The notes under the pieces are model-generated. The model was not told where the DNA came from and did no database searches. It saw only the letters and a list, made by a program, of their open reading frames with translations. Source: Woeseia oceani (GTDB lineage Bacteria > Pseudomonadota > Gammaproteobacteria > Steroidobacterales > Woeseiaceae). Taken from it: DNA of 64,000 nucleotides. The DNA lies in contig NZ_CP016268.1 of assembly GCF_001677435.1 (NCBI RefSeq), forward strand, positions 919,001 to 983,000, given 5' to 3'. Shown here one piece after another: positions 53,681-62,444 of this stretch (positions within the stretch are counted from its first letter, which is position 1; each line of letters begins with the position of its first letter). Both the position numbers and the translations under genes were made by a program.

Positions 53681-55360
53681 TCAGTAACTGCGGGCGGTAT
53701 CAGGCATGATGACGCCGTTCGCTGCGGCGTATTCTTCCCACAGCGCGATCATGTTCTGTAACCGCTGCGGTTCATTGCCAGCCAAATCGTTCAGCTCTGC
53801 AGGGTCTTGACTAAGATCGTAAAGCTGCCATTCATTGCGTTTGATGCCGAGACTGTCGGCATCCCACCAGTCTGAGAAACGCGACTCCCGTACAATTTTC
53901 CATTTGCCTTGTCGCAGTGCGCTCTTCCCCAACAGTTCCCACCCAAAGCTGACCTCGTCCGGGTGTACTGCAGCGGATTGGCCTCGCAACACCGGCAACA
54001 TGGACTTGCCATCCATGTGCAGCTTGCTTGTGTCGACTCCGACGATGTCCAGTATTGTCGGTGCAATATCCATAATCGTCGCTATGCCGTCAAAAACCCG
54101 AGTCCCGGCGAAATTCGCAGGGAAATTCACAATTGCAGGCACGCGCACTCCGCCCTCGGAAGTAAAGCCCTTGAACATGCGAAAGGGGGCCATCGATGCT
54201 CTGGCCCAGTCCGGTCCGAGCATCAGATAGGAGTCTTCATTGCCCATGTTCTCGAAAGAATTGTCACAGCACTCCTTCGACCAATCATCCAGCGGACCGA
54301 GCCCCTGGTCGAGTCGGTGCCCTTCCGCGCCGTTGTCGGAAATAAAGACAACCAAGGTATCGTCGGCAAGGCCGTGGTCGCGAAGGTAGGTAATCACCTT
54401 GCCAATGTTTGCATCGACGTCATCTATCATGGCCGCGTAGATTTCCATGATGCGCGCTGCCGACTTTTTCTCAGGCGTACTCAATGAAGACCAATTCCTG
54501 TCCGGATCAATGCCGGGGAAACTGCGAATGCCAGCCGGTACCAGGTTCAGTTCCTGGGCGCGGGCCAGGCGGCGGGCGTGCAGCGCATCGAAACCCTCGT
54601 CGTAGCGCCCCTTGTACTTCTCTACCGATGCGAGTGGCGCCTGCAATGGGAAGTGCGGAGCTGTGTACGCAAGGTAGGCGAAAAACGGCCGGTCGTCTTT
54701 GCTGTCGGCATCGAGGTATTCAATCAGCTTGTCGGTATAGAAGCGGGTTGAATAAAAATCATCCGGCAGTTCGTCAACCGGCTTGCCGTCGTCCGTGTAC
54801 AGCACCTTTTCAGGGCCGGATAACGACATCATGTTTGCGAAATGACTGGCGCCTGAATCGTGTAGGGCGAAATGCCTGTCGAAGCCTCGCGAACCCGGGT
54901 CAGCGCCATTGGAATCGCCCAGATGCCACTTGCCGGAGAAATAATTCCGATAACCCGCCTTCTTGAGAATTTGCGGTAGCGTCGCGACGCTCTGGATCAG
55001 CCGACCTTCATAGCCAGGCTGGCCGCGCTGGTTGTCCGCGAGCCGCGATACGAGATTGCCGAGACCAACGCGATGATGATCAATACCGGTCAGCAACATG
55101 GCACGCGACGGCGAGCACATGGGTGAAGCGTAGAACTGCGAGAATGCAACACCGCTGGCCGCCAGTGAATCGATATTGGGTGTGCTGATTTCGCTGCCGT
55201 AGGCACCTATGTCGGTGTAGCCGAGGTCATCCGCAACGATCAGCAGTATGTTCGGTCGAGTGGCCGCTTCTGTCGCATTGTTTACGCTGGTGTCTTTGTT
55301 GCAGGCCGCTAACAAAAGTGCGGCGAACACACTGACTATGTACGCGATTTCCCGATTCAT
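53681..55360 (-). CDS. Sulfatase (formylglycine type), lipoprotein
   Basis: 559 residues. The lipobox is LLAAC (Cys20). The metal Asp pair is in LLIVADDLGYTDIG and the formylglycine signature is MCSPSRAMLLTG (Cys82, CxPxR type). GKWHLGDSNG, FAYLAYTAPHFPLQAP and VVFISDNGAEGH complete the arylsulfatase family. It removes sulfate esters outside the cytoplasm after Cys-to-formylglycine maturation by a distant enzyme. It lies 2 bases after the beta-hydroxyacid dehydrogenase gene, forming an operon with it and the MFS transporter. Confidence 0.92.
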   Translation of the reverse strand: MNREIAYIVSVFAALLLAACNKDTSVNNATEAATRPNILLIVADDLGYTDIGAYGSEISTPNIDSLAASGVAFSQFYASPMCSPSRAMLLTGIDHHRVGLGNLVSRLADNQRGQPGYEGRLIQSVATLPQILKKAGYRNYFSGKWHLGDSNGADPGSRGFDRHFALHDSGASHFANMMSLSGPEKVLYTDDGKPVDELPDDFYSTRFYTDKLIEYLDADSKDDRPFFAYLAYTAPHFPLQAPLASVEKYKGRYDEGFDALHARRLARAQELNLVPAGIRSFPGIDPDRNWSSLSTPEKKSAARIMEIYAAMIDDVDANIGKVITYLRDHGLADDTLVVFISDNGAEGHRLDQGLGPLDDWSKECCDNSFENMGNEDSYLMLGPDWARASMAPFRMFKGFTSEGGVRVPAIVNFPANFAGTRVFDGIATIMDIAPTILDIVGVDTSKLHMDGKSMLPVLRGQSAAVHPDEVSFGWELLGKSALRQGKWKIVRESRFSDWWDADSLGIKRNEWQLYDLSQDPAELNDLAGNEPQRLQNMIALWEEYAAANGVIMPDTARSY

Positions 55361-55362
55361 TG

Positions 55363-56265
55363 TTACTCGCTTTTCTTGATTCCGTAGAACGTTCCCAGTT
55401 CCGATATATCTGCATCCGAGCCTGCTGTTGAGCAGGCTTCCTTGTAAGTCGCAACTGCTTCCCTTAGCACTCGCAATTCGACGCCATGGTCTTCAGCAGC
55501 GGACAATGCTGATTCGATGTCCTTCAACATCGTCGACAACGCGCCTGTTTTTTTCTCCGATTTCATTCCGGCAATGTGTGGTCCGATAATTTGCAGTGGC
55601 AGTGAGTCCGCCCAGCCGCCGCTCAATGCCGCCGGAAGTCGGCCAATCCGAATACCCGCTTCCTGGCCCAGACGCAGCGATTCCGCAATGGCCAGCAGGT
55701 TAGTGGCGACGATGATCTGGTTGCACAGCTTGGTAGCCTGCCCGGAACCGCTACGGCCCATGTGCGTGGCTCGGCTGGCGAGCACCGCGAACATTGGCGT
55801 GACGCGTTCGACAACCGACTCTTCACTGCCAAACATGATAATCAGCGATCCATCGGTGGCGCCTTTGACGCCACCGGATACCGGTGCGTCGACCCAGTGC
55901 ATGGCACTCAGGGCATGCAATCGGGTCGCCATTTTGCGGGTCGCGTCAGGTTTGATGCTGGAAAAGTCGACCAGAATTTTGTCGGGTTGCGCACCGCGCG
56001 CAACACCATAGTCGCCAAAGACCACAGTCTCAACGGCAGCAGTATCTGTCACGCATAAACACATGATGTCAGCGCTTTCGGCGACCTCAGCGGGCGACCC
56101 GGCAATCCGCGCGCCGTCTTGCTGAAGTTCGTGCGACTTGCTCTCTGTGCGATTCCAGATGGTGACCGGGTATGCCGCTTGCAGAAGGCGCCGGACCATC
56201 GGCGCCCCCATGAGACCGGTACCGACGAAGCCGATGCGCGGTAGCTCAGACACTGACGAGCTCAC
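55363..56265 (-). CDS. Beta-hydroxyacid dehydrogenase (3-hydroxyisobutyrate / tartronate semialdehyde reductase family)
   Basis: 300 residues from a GTG directly abutting the MFS stop. N-terminal Rossmann GFVGTGLMGAPMVRRL, substrate loop DAPVSGGVKGATDGSL, catalytic Lys region SGSGQATKLCNQIIVATN. It interconverts a 3-hydroxyacid and its semialdehyde with NAD(P). In this operon it may reduce or oxidise a product of the sulfated substrate. Exact substrate unknown. The second gene of the MFS-dehydrogenase-sulfatase operon. Confidence 0.9.
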   Translation of the reverse strand: MSSSVSELPRIGFVGTGLMGAPMVRRLLQAAYPVTIWNRTESKSHELQQDGARIAGSPAEVAESADIMCLCVTDTAAVETVVFGDYGVARGAQPDKILVDFSSIKPDATRKMATRLHALSAMHWVDAPVSGGVKGATDGSLIIMFGSEESVVERVTPMFAVLASRATHMGRSGSGQATKLCNQIIVATNLLAIAESLRLGQEAGIRIGRLPAALSGGWADSLPLQIIGPHIAGMKSEKKTGALSTMLKDIESALSAAEDHGVELRVLREAVATYKEACSTAGSDADISELGTFYGIKKSE

Positions 56266-57588
56266 TCAGACCTCGGGTTTGTTGTATGCCATGGCGATAA
56301 CCAGTGCGCAAGCAAGTGCGGCAGGTACCGCGGCCACGAGAAACATTTGTCCCTGATTCAGACCGTAGGCGATGAGCCCGCCGCCGATCAACGGGCCGAG
56401 AAAAGAACCCACGCGGCCGAAACCCATGCTCCAACCGATACCCGTGCTGCGCATGTCCAGCGGGTAATAATTGGCAGCCAGTGCGGTTACGTTCAGTTGC
56501 GCGCCGAAGACAAACAGTCCGATGACTAAAACAATAGACAGCAATACAGGGACAGATGAACCAATCAACAGCCCGAGCACCGCTACGGCAATCGCGCCAA
56601 TACCAAATGCCGTAGCGACAACTTTAAACGGTCCCCGTTTGTCACTGAGCCGGCCGAGAATAAGGCTGCCGATAATGCCGCCGAGGTTCAGTGCAACCAC
56701 CCCAAGAATGGCTTTCTGATGCGGTACGCCAGCGTCCACCAGGAGCAAAGGTGTCCAGTTGATCAGGAAATAGCCGAGTAGCAATGTGGTAAAAGTCAGC
56801 AGCCACAGCAGGATGGTCCATACGACACGGTTGGCAGCGAAAAGGTTGCGGACCGGTTTGATCGTATGCGCGTCACTGGTTGTGTAGTCCATGGTCTGTG
56901 CCGAGGTACAGCCAGGCTTGATCCGTTCGAGTATGTTCTTCGCCTTTTCCTGCTGGCCGTCGCGGCGTAACAGGTAACGCAACGATTCGGGAACCCACGC
57001 GAAAACGAAGGGGAGCAATGCAAGTGGCAGAATGCCACCGATTATAAAGACCATTTCCCAGCCCGAGGCTGGAATGATTTTCGAACTTGCGATGCCACCC
57101 ACAACCGCGCCAAAAGGAAAGCCGGTAAATGTTGCGACAATGACGGTGGAGCGTATCCGATGAGGCGCATACTCAGAGACCAGCGCGAGAATGTTTGGAA
57201 TCGCACCACCCAAGCCGAAACCGGCGATCAGCCGGTACATGAACAAGGAGTCAACGGAGGTTGCCGTGGAGCATAAAAGCGACATCGTTCCAAACAGCAA
57301 GGTGCTGAAAATGATTAACGGCTTTCGGCCGAAACGATCAGCAAGTGAGCTAAGAATGACGGCACCGATCATGGTTCCGATAAGGCCGGCAGCAAACAGG
57401 GGACCAAACTGTTCCGGTGCGATCTCCCAGAGGTGGCGAAGTGCAGGGGCGACAAATGCAATTGACTGCGTGTCAAACCCGTCCAGCGCGGCGATCAGGA
57501 AACAAATGATGATTGCCCGCAGCTGGTAGAAACTGAATTCTGACTCTCCAAGAAATTGCGCTGGCGTAACCACAGTAGTATTCGGCAT
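56266..57588 (-). CDS. MFS transporter, aromatic acid:H+ symporter type
   Basis: 440 residues, twelve helices. The N-terminal FLIAALDGFDTQSIAFVAP and the loop 2-3 motif LADRFGRKPLIIFS are typical of the AAHS (PcaK/MhpT) branch. RLIAGFGLGGAIPNILALVS and GWEMVFIIGGILPLALLP follow. It should import an aromatic or other organic acid with protons. The ribosome-binding context GGGGGATAC before its ATG is nearly the same as that of the divergent TonB receptor gene. First gene of the operon. Confidence 0.9.
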   Translation of the reverse strand: MPNTTVVTPAQFLGESEFSFYQLRAIIICFLIAALDGFDTQSIAFVAPALRHLWEIAPEQFGPLFAAGLIGTMIGAVILSSLADRFGRKPLIIFSTLLFGTMSLLCSTATSVDSLFMYRLIAGFGLGGAIPNILALVSEYAPHRIRSTVIVATFTGFPFGAVVGGIASSKIIPASGWEMVFIIGGILPLALLPFVFAWVPESLRYLLRRDGQQEKAKNILERIKPGCTSAQTMDYTTSDAHTIKPVRNLFAANRVVWTILLWLLTFTTLLLGYFLINWTPLLLVDAGVPHQKAILGVVALNLGGIIGSLILGRLSDKRGPFKVVATAFGIGAIAVAVLGLLIGSSVPVLLSIVLVIGLFVFGAQLNVTALAANYYPLDMRSTGIGWSMGFGRVGSFLGPLIGGGLIAYGLNQGQMFLVAAVPAALACALVIAMAYNKPEV

Positions 57589-57781
57589 GTATCCCCCTCT
57601 AATTGATTGTCACAGCACGTCGGTCTTTTTCTAACCACACCGCTGGCTGCATGGATCGCGTATCGAGCGCACTACGTGTTGCACGGTGACCAGCGCCACA
57701 CCTGAGCCGGATAGTAAGGGCTCTGTGTGGGCGGCGCGATCAGGCCTCCGCAGCGCTTGCAGTCTACACGAGTTTTGACTA

Positions 57782-57806
57782 TTGTAGACAAAATACTTGT
57801 CGACCA
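57782..57806. promoter_or_regulatory. Tandem GntR-type operators before the second TonB receptor and MFS operon
   Basis: TTGTAGACAA (57782-57791) and TTGTCGACCA (57797-57806) both fit TTGT-NN-AC-N-A and lie 15 bp apart, one and a half helix turns. They stand in the 256-base divergent space. The first is the reverse complement of the site TTGTCTACAA at 60901-60910, and it shares with that locus the 11 preceding bases TTGACTATTGT. Confidence 0.6.
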
Positions 57807-57844
57807 TCCGTCAAGTTTTGCATTTCTGCAATGGGGGGATACAC

Positions 57845-60094
57845 ATGATTCGTCTCGCTTGGGTAATACCTGCTGTGAGTTTGTTAGCGTTTTCGGGGCC
57901 GAGTGCGGCGCAGGACAATGAGTCTTCCAATTTACTGGAAGAGATTGTCGTTTCGGCACAGCGGCGGGACGAAAGTCTTTATGAAGTTCCAATTGCCATC
58001 ACAGCACTAAGCGGCGAATTTCTGGAACGCCAGCAGGTATTTACCGCGGAACAACTGTCGTTGTACACGCCGAGCCTGCATATCTTTTCCGAGGCGGTGA
58101 ACTCCGAGTTTTATACCATTCGCGGTATTGGTCGGGCCAACGAAGACCTCGGATCCGATTCTGGCGTGGCGATGTTTATCAACGATGTTTACGTTGCCCG
58201 ACAAGGCGCGGCGAATCTGGTTTTGTTTGATGTCGAACGAGCTGAAATCCTGAGGGGGCCGCAGGGCTCCTTGTGGGGCAAGAATGCGACGGGTGGTGCG
58301 ATCAATATAGTGACCCGCAAGCCACGCAGTGAACCAGGCGGCTACCTCGGTGTTGATATCGGTGACTTCGGTACGATGAATTTGCGGGCAGCTGCCAACG
58401 CGGCGATCAGCGACAGGGTTAGCGGTCGGATCGCCTTTGTGTCTCGCGAACGCGATGGACTGTATACCAACCTGACCACTGGTCAGCGTGGCAACAACAT
58501 TAACTCTCAGGCCTTTCGCGGCAGTCTGGCATTTGCAGCGTCTGACAGCACCGATGTGCTCTTCAGTGCAGATTGGGCACGATCCGAGCAACTCGGCGTT
58601 CTAAAGAGTGTCATCGCGGACGTGCCAGGCACACCTTATATATTGAAAGACTTTTTCACGGTCACGTTCCCCATGCAGGAATCCGATTTGCGTACTTCGC
58701 GCAGCGGCATTCACGGTGCACAGGGTGTCGATCAATACGGTATGAACCTGACCGTCAATCACCAAATGTCATCGATGGACTTTGTATCCATTACGGGATA
58801 TCGCACCGAGGACAGTCATCACTCCGAAGACAATGATCGGGCAGCCGAGCGATCAGGCGATCTCTGGTCAGTGCAGGACAGCTCGTCGTTCAGTCAGGAG
58901 TTCAGGCTGATGTCCAACTCGGACTCTGCGCTGTCCTGGACCGCGGGCCTCTACTGGTTCCATGAGAAAGGCGATCGCAACCAAAGTCGCTATTCAGACT
59001 TCTTCGGCCCGGGTGGACTGGTCGGCCCGGGCTCACCGGAGATTCAGGACTCGACAACAACCTTCATACAGGAGATCGAAACGGATAGTTACGCGGTTTT
59101 CGGTCAGGCTGACTACCGACTCAACGACCGCTGGAGCATAAACCTGGGCGGTCGTTACACGGAAGAGACCAAAGACTATGACATCGATGCCTATGCCGTC
59201 GCGAATCAGCCTGGCGGCAGCAACTATTCCTTGTTTATCCCTGACGGCGCCTATACGGCAAGTGATCAGAAGACCTGGTCCGAATTTACACCGAAGGTAT
59301 CGGTCCAGTTTTCTTTGACTGAGGATGTAAATACTTACCTTAGTTATTCCGAAGGCTTCAAGAGCGGTGGTTACAACGGCAGTCCGGACAATGCCGCAGG
59401 CGTCGTGCCGTTCGAACCAGAGCAGGCAGAATCGATCGAGTTTGGAATGAAAGGCCAGTTTTTCGACAAGTCAATGTCGGCAAATATTGCCTACTTCATG
59501 ACGGATTTTACCGACATGCAATTACAGGGCTTCGACCCGGTTACCGGTAGCCCTATAACCAACAACGCGGCCGCTTCGGAAATATCCGGTTTCGAGATCG
59601 AAGTGTCAGGCGTGATCGGCGAGGGTTTCCGTTACAACATCGGCGGATCATGGCTCGACCATCAGTTCACACGTTATGCCATTGAGGTCTTTGACCCGAC
59701 GATTCAGGGCGGGCCACCGTTCCGTCTGGTGGACAAGAGTGGGGACCGCATCGGTTTGATTCCGGAGTACAACTACCACGTTGGACTGAGCTACGAATGG
59801 CAGTTGGCAAGTGGCAGTTCGCTGACTCTGGGCGCCGATCTCTCCGGTACAGATGAAACGATCACCGTCTTTAATACACTCTGGTCCAACGCCTACGATG
59901 TTGTGGATATGCGACTCGCTTGGGACTCCGGGGAAAACTGGAATGCCGCTCTGTGGGTACGCAATCTGACCGACGAGGTCTACTACCGCGGTGGTGGTCC
60001 GGTACCGGATATCAATGACACTATTTCACGTGTCGGCCTGGTGGCAGATCCGCAAATATTCGGTGTGAGTTTCGGCTGGAATTTCGGCGAGTAG
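57845..60094 (+). CDS. TonB-dependent outer-membrane receptor (second)
   Basis: About 749 residues from the ATG at 57845 (GGGGGATACAC upstream). The signal peptide ends GPSAAQ. TonB-box-like EEIVVSAQRR, plug EFLERQQVFTAEQLSLYTPS and LRGPQGSLWGKNATGGAINI, then a barrel ending VSFGWNFGE. The LRGPQGSLWGKNATGG plug motif is the type common in receptors of sphingomonads and marine gammaproteobacteria for plant or algal aromatics, steroids and sugars. It is divergent from the MFS operon and shares its operators. The ligand probably feeds the sulfatase and the VOC/FAH genes. Confidence 0.92.
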   Translation: MIRLAWVIPAVSLLAFSGPSAAQDNESSNLLEEIVVSAQRRDESLYEVPIAITALSGEFLERQQVFTAEQLSLYTPSLHIFSEAVNSEFYTIRGIGRANEDLGSDSGVAMFINDVYVARQGAANLVLFDVERAEILRGPQGSLWGKNATGGAINIVTRKPRSEPGGYLGVDIGDFGTMNLRAAANAAISDRVSGRIAFVSRERDGLYTNLTTGQRGNNINSQAFRGSLAFAASDSTDVLFSADWARSEQLGVLKSVIADVPGTPYILKDFFTVTFPMQESDLRTSRSGIHGAQGVDQYGMNLTVNHQMSSMDFVSITGYRTEDSHHSEDNDRAAERSGDLWSVQDSSSFSQEFRLMSNSDSALSWTAGLYWFHEKGDRNQSRYSDFFGPGGLVGPGSPEIQDSTTTFIQEIETDSYAVFGQADYRLNDRWSINLGGRYTEETKDYDIDAYAVANQPGGSNYSLFIPDGAYTASDQKTWSEFTPKVSVQFSLTEDVNTYLSYSEGFKSGGYNGSPDNAAGVVPFEPEQAESIEFGMKGQFFDKSMSANIAYFMTDFTDMQLQGFDPVTGSPITNNAAASEISGFEIEVSGVIGEGFRYNIGGSWLDHQFTRYAIEVFDPTIQGGPPFRLVDKSGDRIGLIPEYNYHVGLSYEWQLASGSSLTLGADLSGTDETITVFNTLWSNAYDVVDMRLAWDSGENWNAALWVRNLTDEVYYRGGGPVPDINDTISRVGLVADPQIFGVSFGWNFGE

Positions 60095-60150
60095 CCAGAG
60101 CGTGCTACCTCGGCAAGACGTTTGGGAGTCCGACGTGAATTGCGTAGCTG

Positions 60151-60849
60151 CTAGCTTTGCAGTATCCGCAACCGGATCTTTTCCGCCGTCGCGCCGAGGT
60201 GAGCACGAAGCTCTTTCTCTGCCTTCTTGGCATTTCTGTTCAGGAGTGCTTTAACGAAGCTGTCATGTTCCGCAAGCGATTCTGCAGTTATTGCTTCCAG
60301 CGCACCCGACAGGTTCTGCAAGCGAGTGATATGCCTTTGTACGTTCGCATGGGCCGCAATCATTGCTGCGTTTCCGCTGGCATGGACAATTGCACTGTGC
60401 ACCGCGTTGTTGAGCTGATAGTAGGACTCTACGTCGTGCTCTTCACTGCACTTTCTCATGCGTTCGTGCAATGAGGCGATTTCTTCCAGCTCTTCATCTT
60501 TGGCCCGTTCGCAAGCGAGAACGATGGACATGGCTTCAAGCGCAATGATGATTTCAATGTTTTCCAGCGCGTCGGTCATCGTGGGTCGAGTCACCACGGC
60601 ACCACGTCCTGGCAGCAACTCCAGAAGGCCCTCTTTAACCAGTATCTGGAATGTTTCCCGCAGCGGCGATCGAGAGACGCCGTAGCGTTCACAAAGAATT
60701 CGCTCTTGCAGGCGGGCACCCGGTTCCCAGAAACCTTCGACAATTTCATTTCTCAGGCGAGTAGCAATCTCTTCCTGCAATGAAGAGCGAGGAATGAGGC
60801 TGGCCGATTCGCGTACCGAAGCGGCAGGTGATTTGGGGGATTTCGGCAT
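60151..60849 (-). CDS. GntR-family regulator, FCD (FadR) subfamily
   Basis: 232 residues. Winged-helix HTH at about 20-90 (LRNEIVEGFWEPGARLQERI, YGVSRSPLRETFQIL, PGRGAVVTRPT). FCD ligand domain at about 95-225 (NAVHSAIVHASGNAAMIAAH and SLAEHDSFVKALL, with the metal His set). FCD regulators sense a carboxylic acid and bind TTGT-NN-ACAA-like palindromes. One lies just before its own gene (60900-60911) and others in two more divergent spaces of this region, so it is the natural candidate for controlling the whole 50-64 kb set. Confidence 0.92.
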   Translation of the reverse strand: MPKSPKSPAASVRESASLIPRSSLQEEIATRLRNEIVEGFWEPGARLQERILCERYGVSRSPLRETFQILVKEGLLELLPGRGAVVTRPTMTDALENIEIIIALEAMSIVLACERAKDEELEEIASLHERMRKCSEEHDVESYYQLNNAVHSAIVHASGNAAMIAAHANVQRHITRLQNLSGALEAITAESLAEHDSFVKALLNRNAKKAEKELRAHLGATAEKIRLRILQS

Positions 60850-60899
60850 GTTCTCTTTGAGTCGTTGCTGTGAAGATAACTTTCTGATTTATCTTGACT

Positions 60900-60911
60900 A
60901 TTGTCTACAAT
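60900..60911. promoter_or_regulatory. Operator upstream of the GntR/FCD gene
   Basis: ATTGT-CT-ACAAT, a perfect 5-bp inverted repeat with a 2-base centre, preceded by TTGACT (60894-60899) like the locus before the second TonB gene. It lies about 50 bases from the regulator start and 140 bases before the SnoaL-like gene, so it may serve both directions. Confidence 0.6.
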
Positions 60912-61050
60912 TCCGGCCGCAACGGCAAGCGCCCGAGTTAATGGCTTACCTGCGCGGTTTGCGGCAGGGCTGGCAGTTCCGATCCGATCGAAAAGGCAGT
61001 TTATTGTATATTGAATGCAATCTTGCTATTGTGCAGGCCCCTTAGTTGAG

Positions 61051-61500
61051 ATGGGCATGCATCAGGACATGAGTCTGAATTCAGCTACTCGCGTGGCTCT
61101 CGAGGATCTGTTGACGGAGTTCGCCTGGCGCGTGGACCACGGACATGGGGATCGGGTGCACGAACTGTTCATTGAGGTCGGCAGCATTTCCGCACCGGGT
61201 CTGACGCTAAATAGTCGCAACGAAATTGCCAGTGCTTTCGGTCAGAGGGCCGCGGATGCAAACCGGGTATCCAGGCACTTGTGGTCTAACCCGCGATTCG
61301 AGGAGCTCGATAGTCATCGGGTACGTGTGGTGACGGTGGTTCAAACCTTTTTCCACACGATGCAAGAAGGCGAACAAACGCCCGTACCGAATAACAATTT
61401 TGTGGTGGGTGACTCGACCGATGTTATCCGACGCGACGATGATGGTTGCTGGCGATTCGAATCCCGTCAGCTGCAGGTTTTATTTGCTCCCGGGTCTTGA
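61051..61500 (+). CDS. SnoaL/NTF2-like fold protein
   Basis: About 149 residues. The cone-shaped NTF2 fold is seen in VALEDLLTEFAWRVDHGHGD, VHELFIEVGSISAP, NSRNEIASAFGQRA and the terminal strand CWRFESRQLQVLFAP. Members are isomerases, hydratases, dioxygenase beta-subunit relatives or binding proteins in aromatic and steroid catabolism. I choose ATG 61051 over an in-frame ATG upstream at 61015 because the domain begins later. An ATG at 61069 is also possible. It opens the plus-strand operon with the FAH-family, quinone oxidoreductase and VOC genes. Confidence 0.75.
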   Translation: MGMHQDMSLNSATRVALEDLLTEFAWRVDHGHGDRVHELFIEVGSISAPGLTLNSRNEIASAFGQRAADANRVSRHLWSNPRFEELDSHRVRVVTVVQTFFHTMQEGEQTPVPNNNFVVGDSTDVIRRDDDGCWRFESRQLQVLFAPGS

Positions 61501-61524
61501 TCGGGAACAACTGGGAAAATTGAA

Positions 61525-62436
61525 ATGAAACTGGTTACCTATTCACACGCAGATCGATTGTCGATCGGTGTAATCAATAAAGACTACGTCATTGACCTGT
61601 CGCGTCATGCGCCGCAACTGCCACGCACAATGCGTGAATTGCTGGAAGCCGGGCAGGATGCGCTGAATATTGTCGCTGCCATATTGGCCGCAGGCCATAA
61701 GGACATACCACTTAGCGAACTTACGCTGGAAGCACCAATACCGAATCCACGGAAATTTCTCGGCATAGGTGGCAACACTCATTCGCACCTCGAAGAAGTG
61801 AAGGCCGCCGGCGTACCAATCAAGCATTCTCCGCACCAGACCTGGTTCAACAAACAGGTCAGCTGTATCAATGGCCCCTTCGGAAATTTGCACCTGCCAA
61901 AAATATCTGCCGAGCTGGACTATGAAGGCGAACTAGCCGTTGTGATTGGTCAACGTTGCCGGCACGTGCCCAGGGAAGACGCCTACAATGTTATCGCCGG
62001 TTACATGGTGTGTAATGACGTAAGTGTGCGGGATTGGCAACTACGATCGCCAACCTCGACGCTCGGTAAATCATTCGACACCCACGGCCCTACCGGACCA
62101 TGGTTGACTACACGTGATGAGGTACCAGACCCTCACCGGTTGTCGCTGAAAACCTGGGTCAATGGCGAGCTGCGGATGGACGGCCGCAGCGATGAATTTC
62201 TGCATAACATCGACACGATGATTGCTGAACTATCCACTGTTTTCACGCTGGAGCCCGGGGACATACTTGCGACGGGTTCGCCCGCTGGAGTCGGAGCATT
62301 GATGACACCGCCAGCGTTCCTTCGCAGTGGAGATGTGGTCAGGGTCGAGGTCGAAGGTCTCGGTGCGATCGAGAACAAAGTGCTGGATGAACCAGACGGC
62401 TACGTCTACGTCCCGCTTCTCTCCAGCGACGGGTAG
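61525..62436 (+). CDS. Fumarylacetoacetate hydrolase (FAH) family protein
   Basis: 303 residues. Metal-binding core: LDYEGELAVVIGQRCRHV (ExE), MVCNDVSVRDWQ (Asp), KSFDTHGPTGPWL, TVFTLEPGDILATGSPAGVG and GDVVRVEVEGLGAIENKV. The family cleaves C-C bonds in beta-diketo acids or hydrates and decarboxylates 2-oxo-dienoates from aromatic meta-cleavage. Some members act on diketo sugar acids. With a VOC protein two genes downstream, a ring-cleavage product is a good guess. It starts 24 bases after the SnoaL-like gene. Confidence 0.92.
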   Translation: MKLVTYSHADRLSIGVINKDYVIDLSRHAPQLPRTMRELLEAGQDALNIVAAILAAGHKDIPLSELTLEAPIPNPRKFLGIGGNTHSHLEEVKAAGVPIKHSPHQTWFNKQVSCINGPFGNLHLPKISAELDYEGELAVVIGQRCRHVPREDAYNVIAGYMVCNDVSVRDWQLRSPTSTLGKSFDTHGPTGPWLTTRDEVPDPHRLSLKTWVNGELRMDGRSDEFLHNIDTMIAELSTVFTLEPGDILATGSPAGVGALMTPPAFLRSGDVVRVEVEGLGAIENKVLDEPDGYVYVPLLSSDG

Positions 62437-62444
62437 TTCGTTCA

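Noticed and set aside
50705-57588. A sulfoquinovose (sulfo-ED-like) pathway from the IlvD/Edd dehydratase and beta-hydroxyacid dehydrogenase
   Set aside because: No sulfoquinovosidase, dehydrogenase, lactonase or aldolase is present, and a sulfate-ester sulfatase does not act on the C-S bond.
61005-61020. TTGTATATTG before the SnoaL-like gene as a GntR operator
   Set aside because: The right half does not match ACAA and the element is not palindromic.
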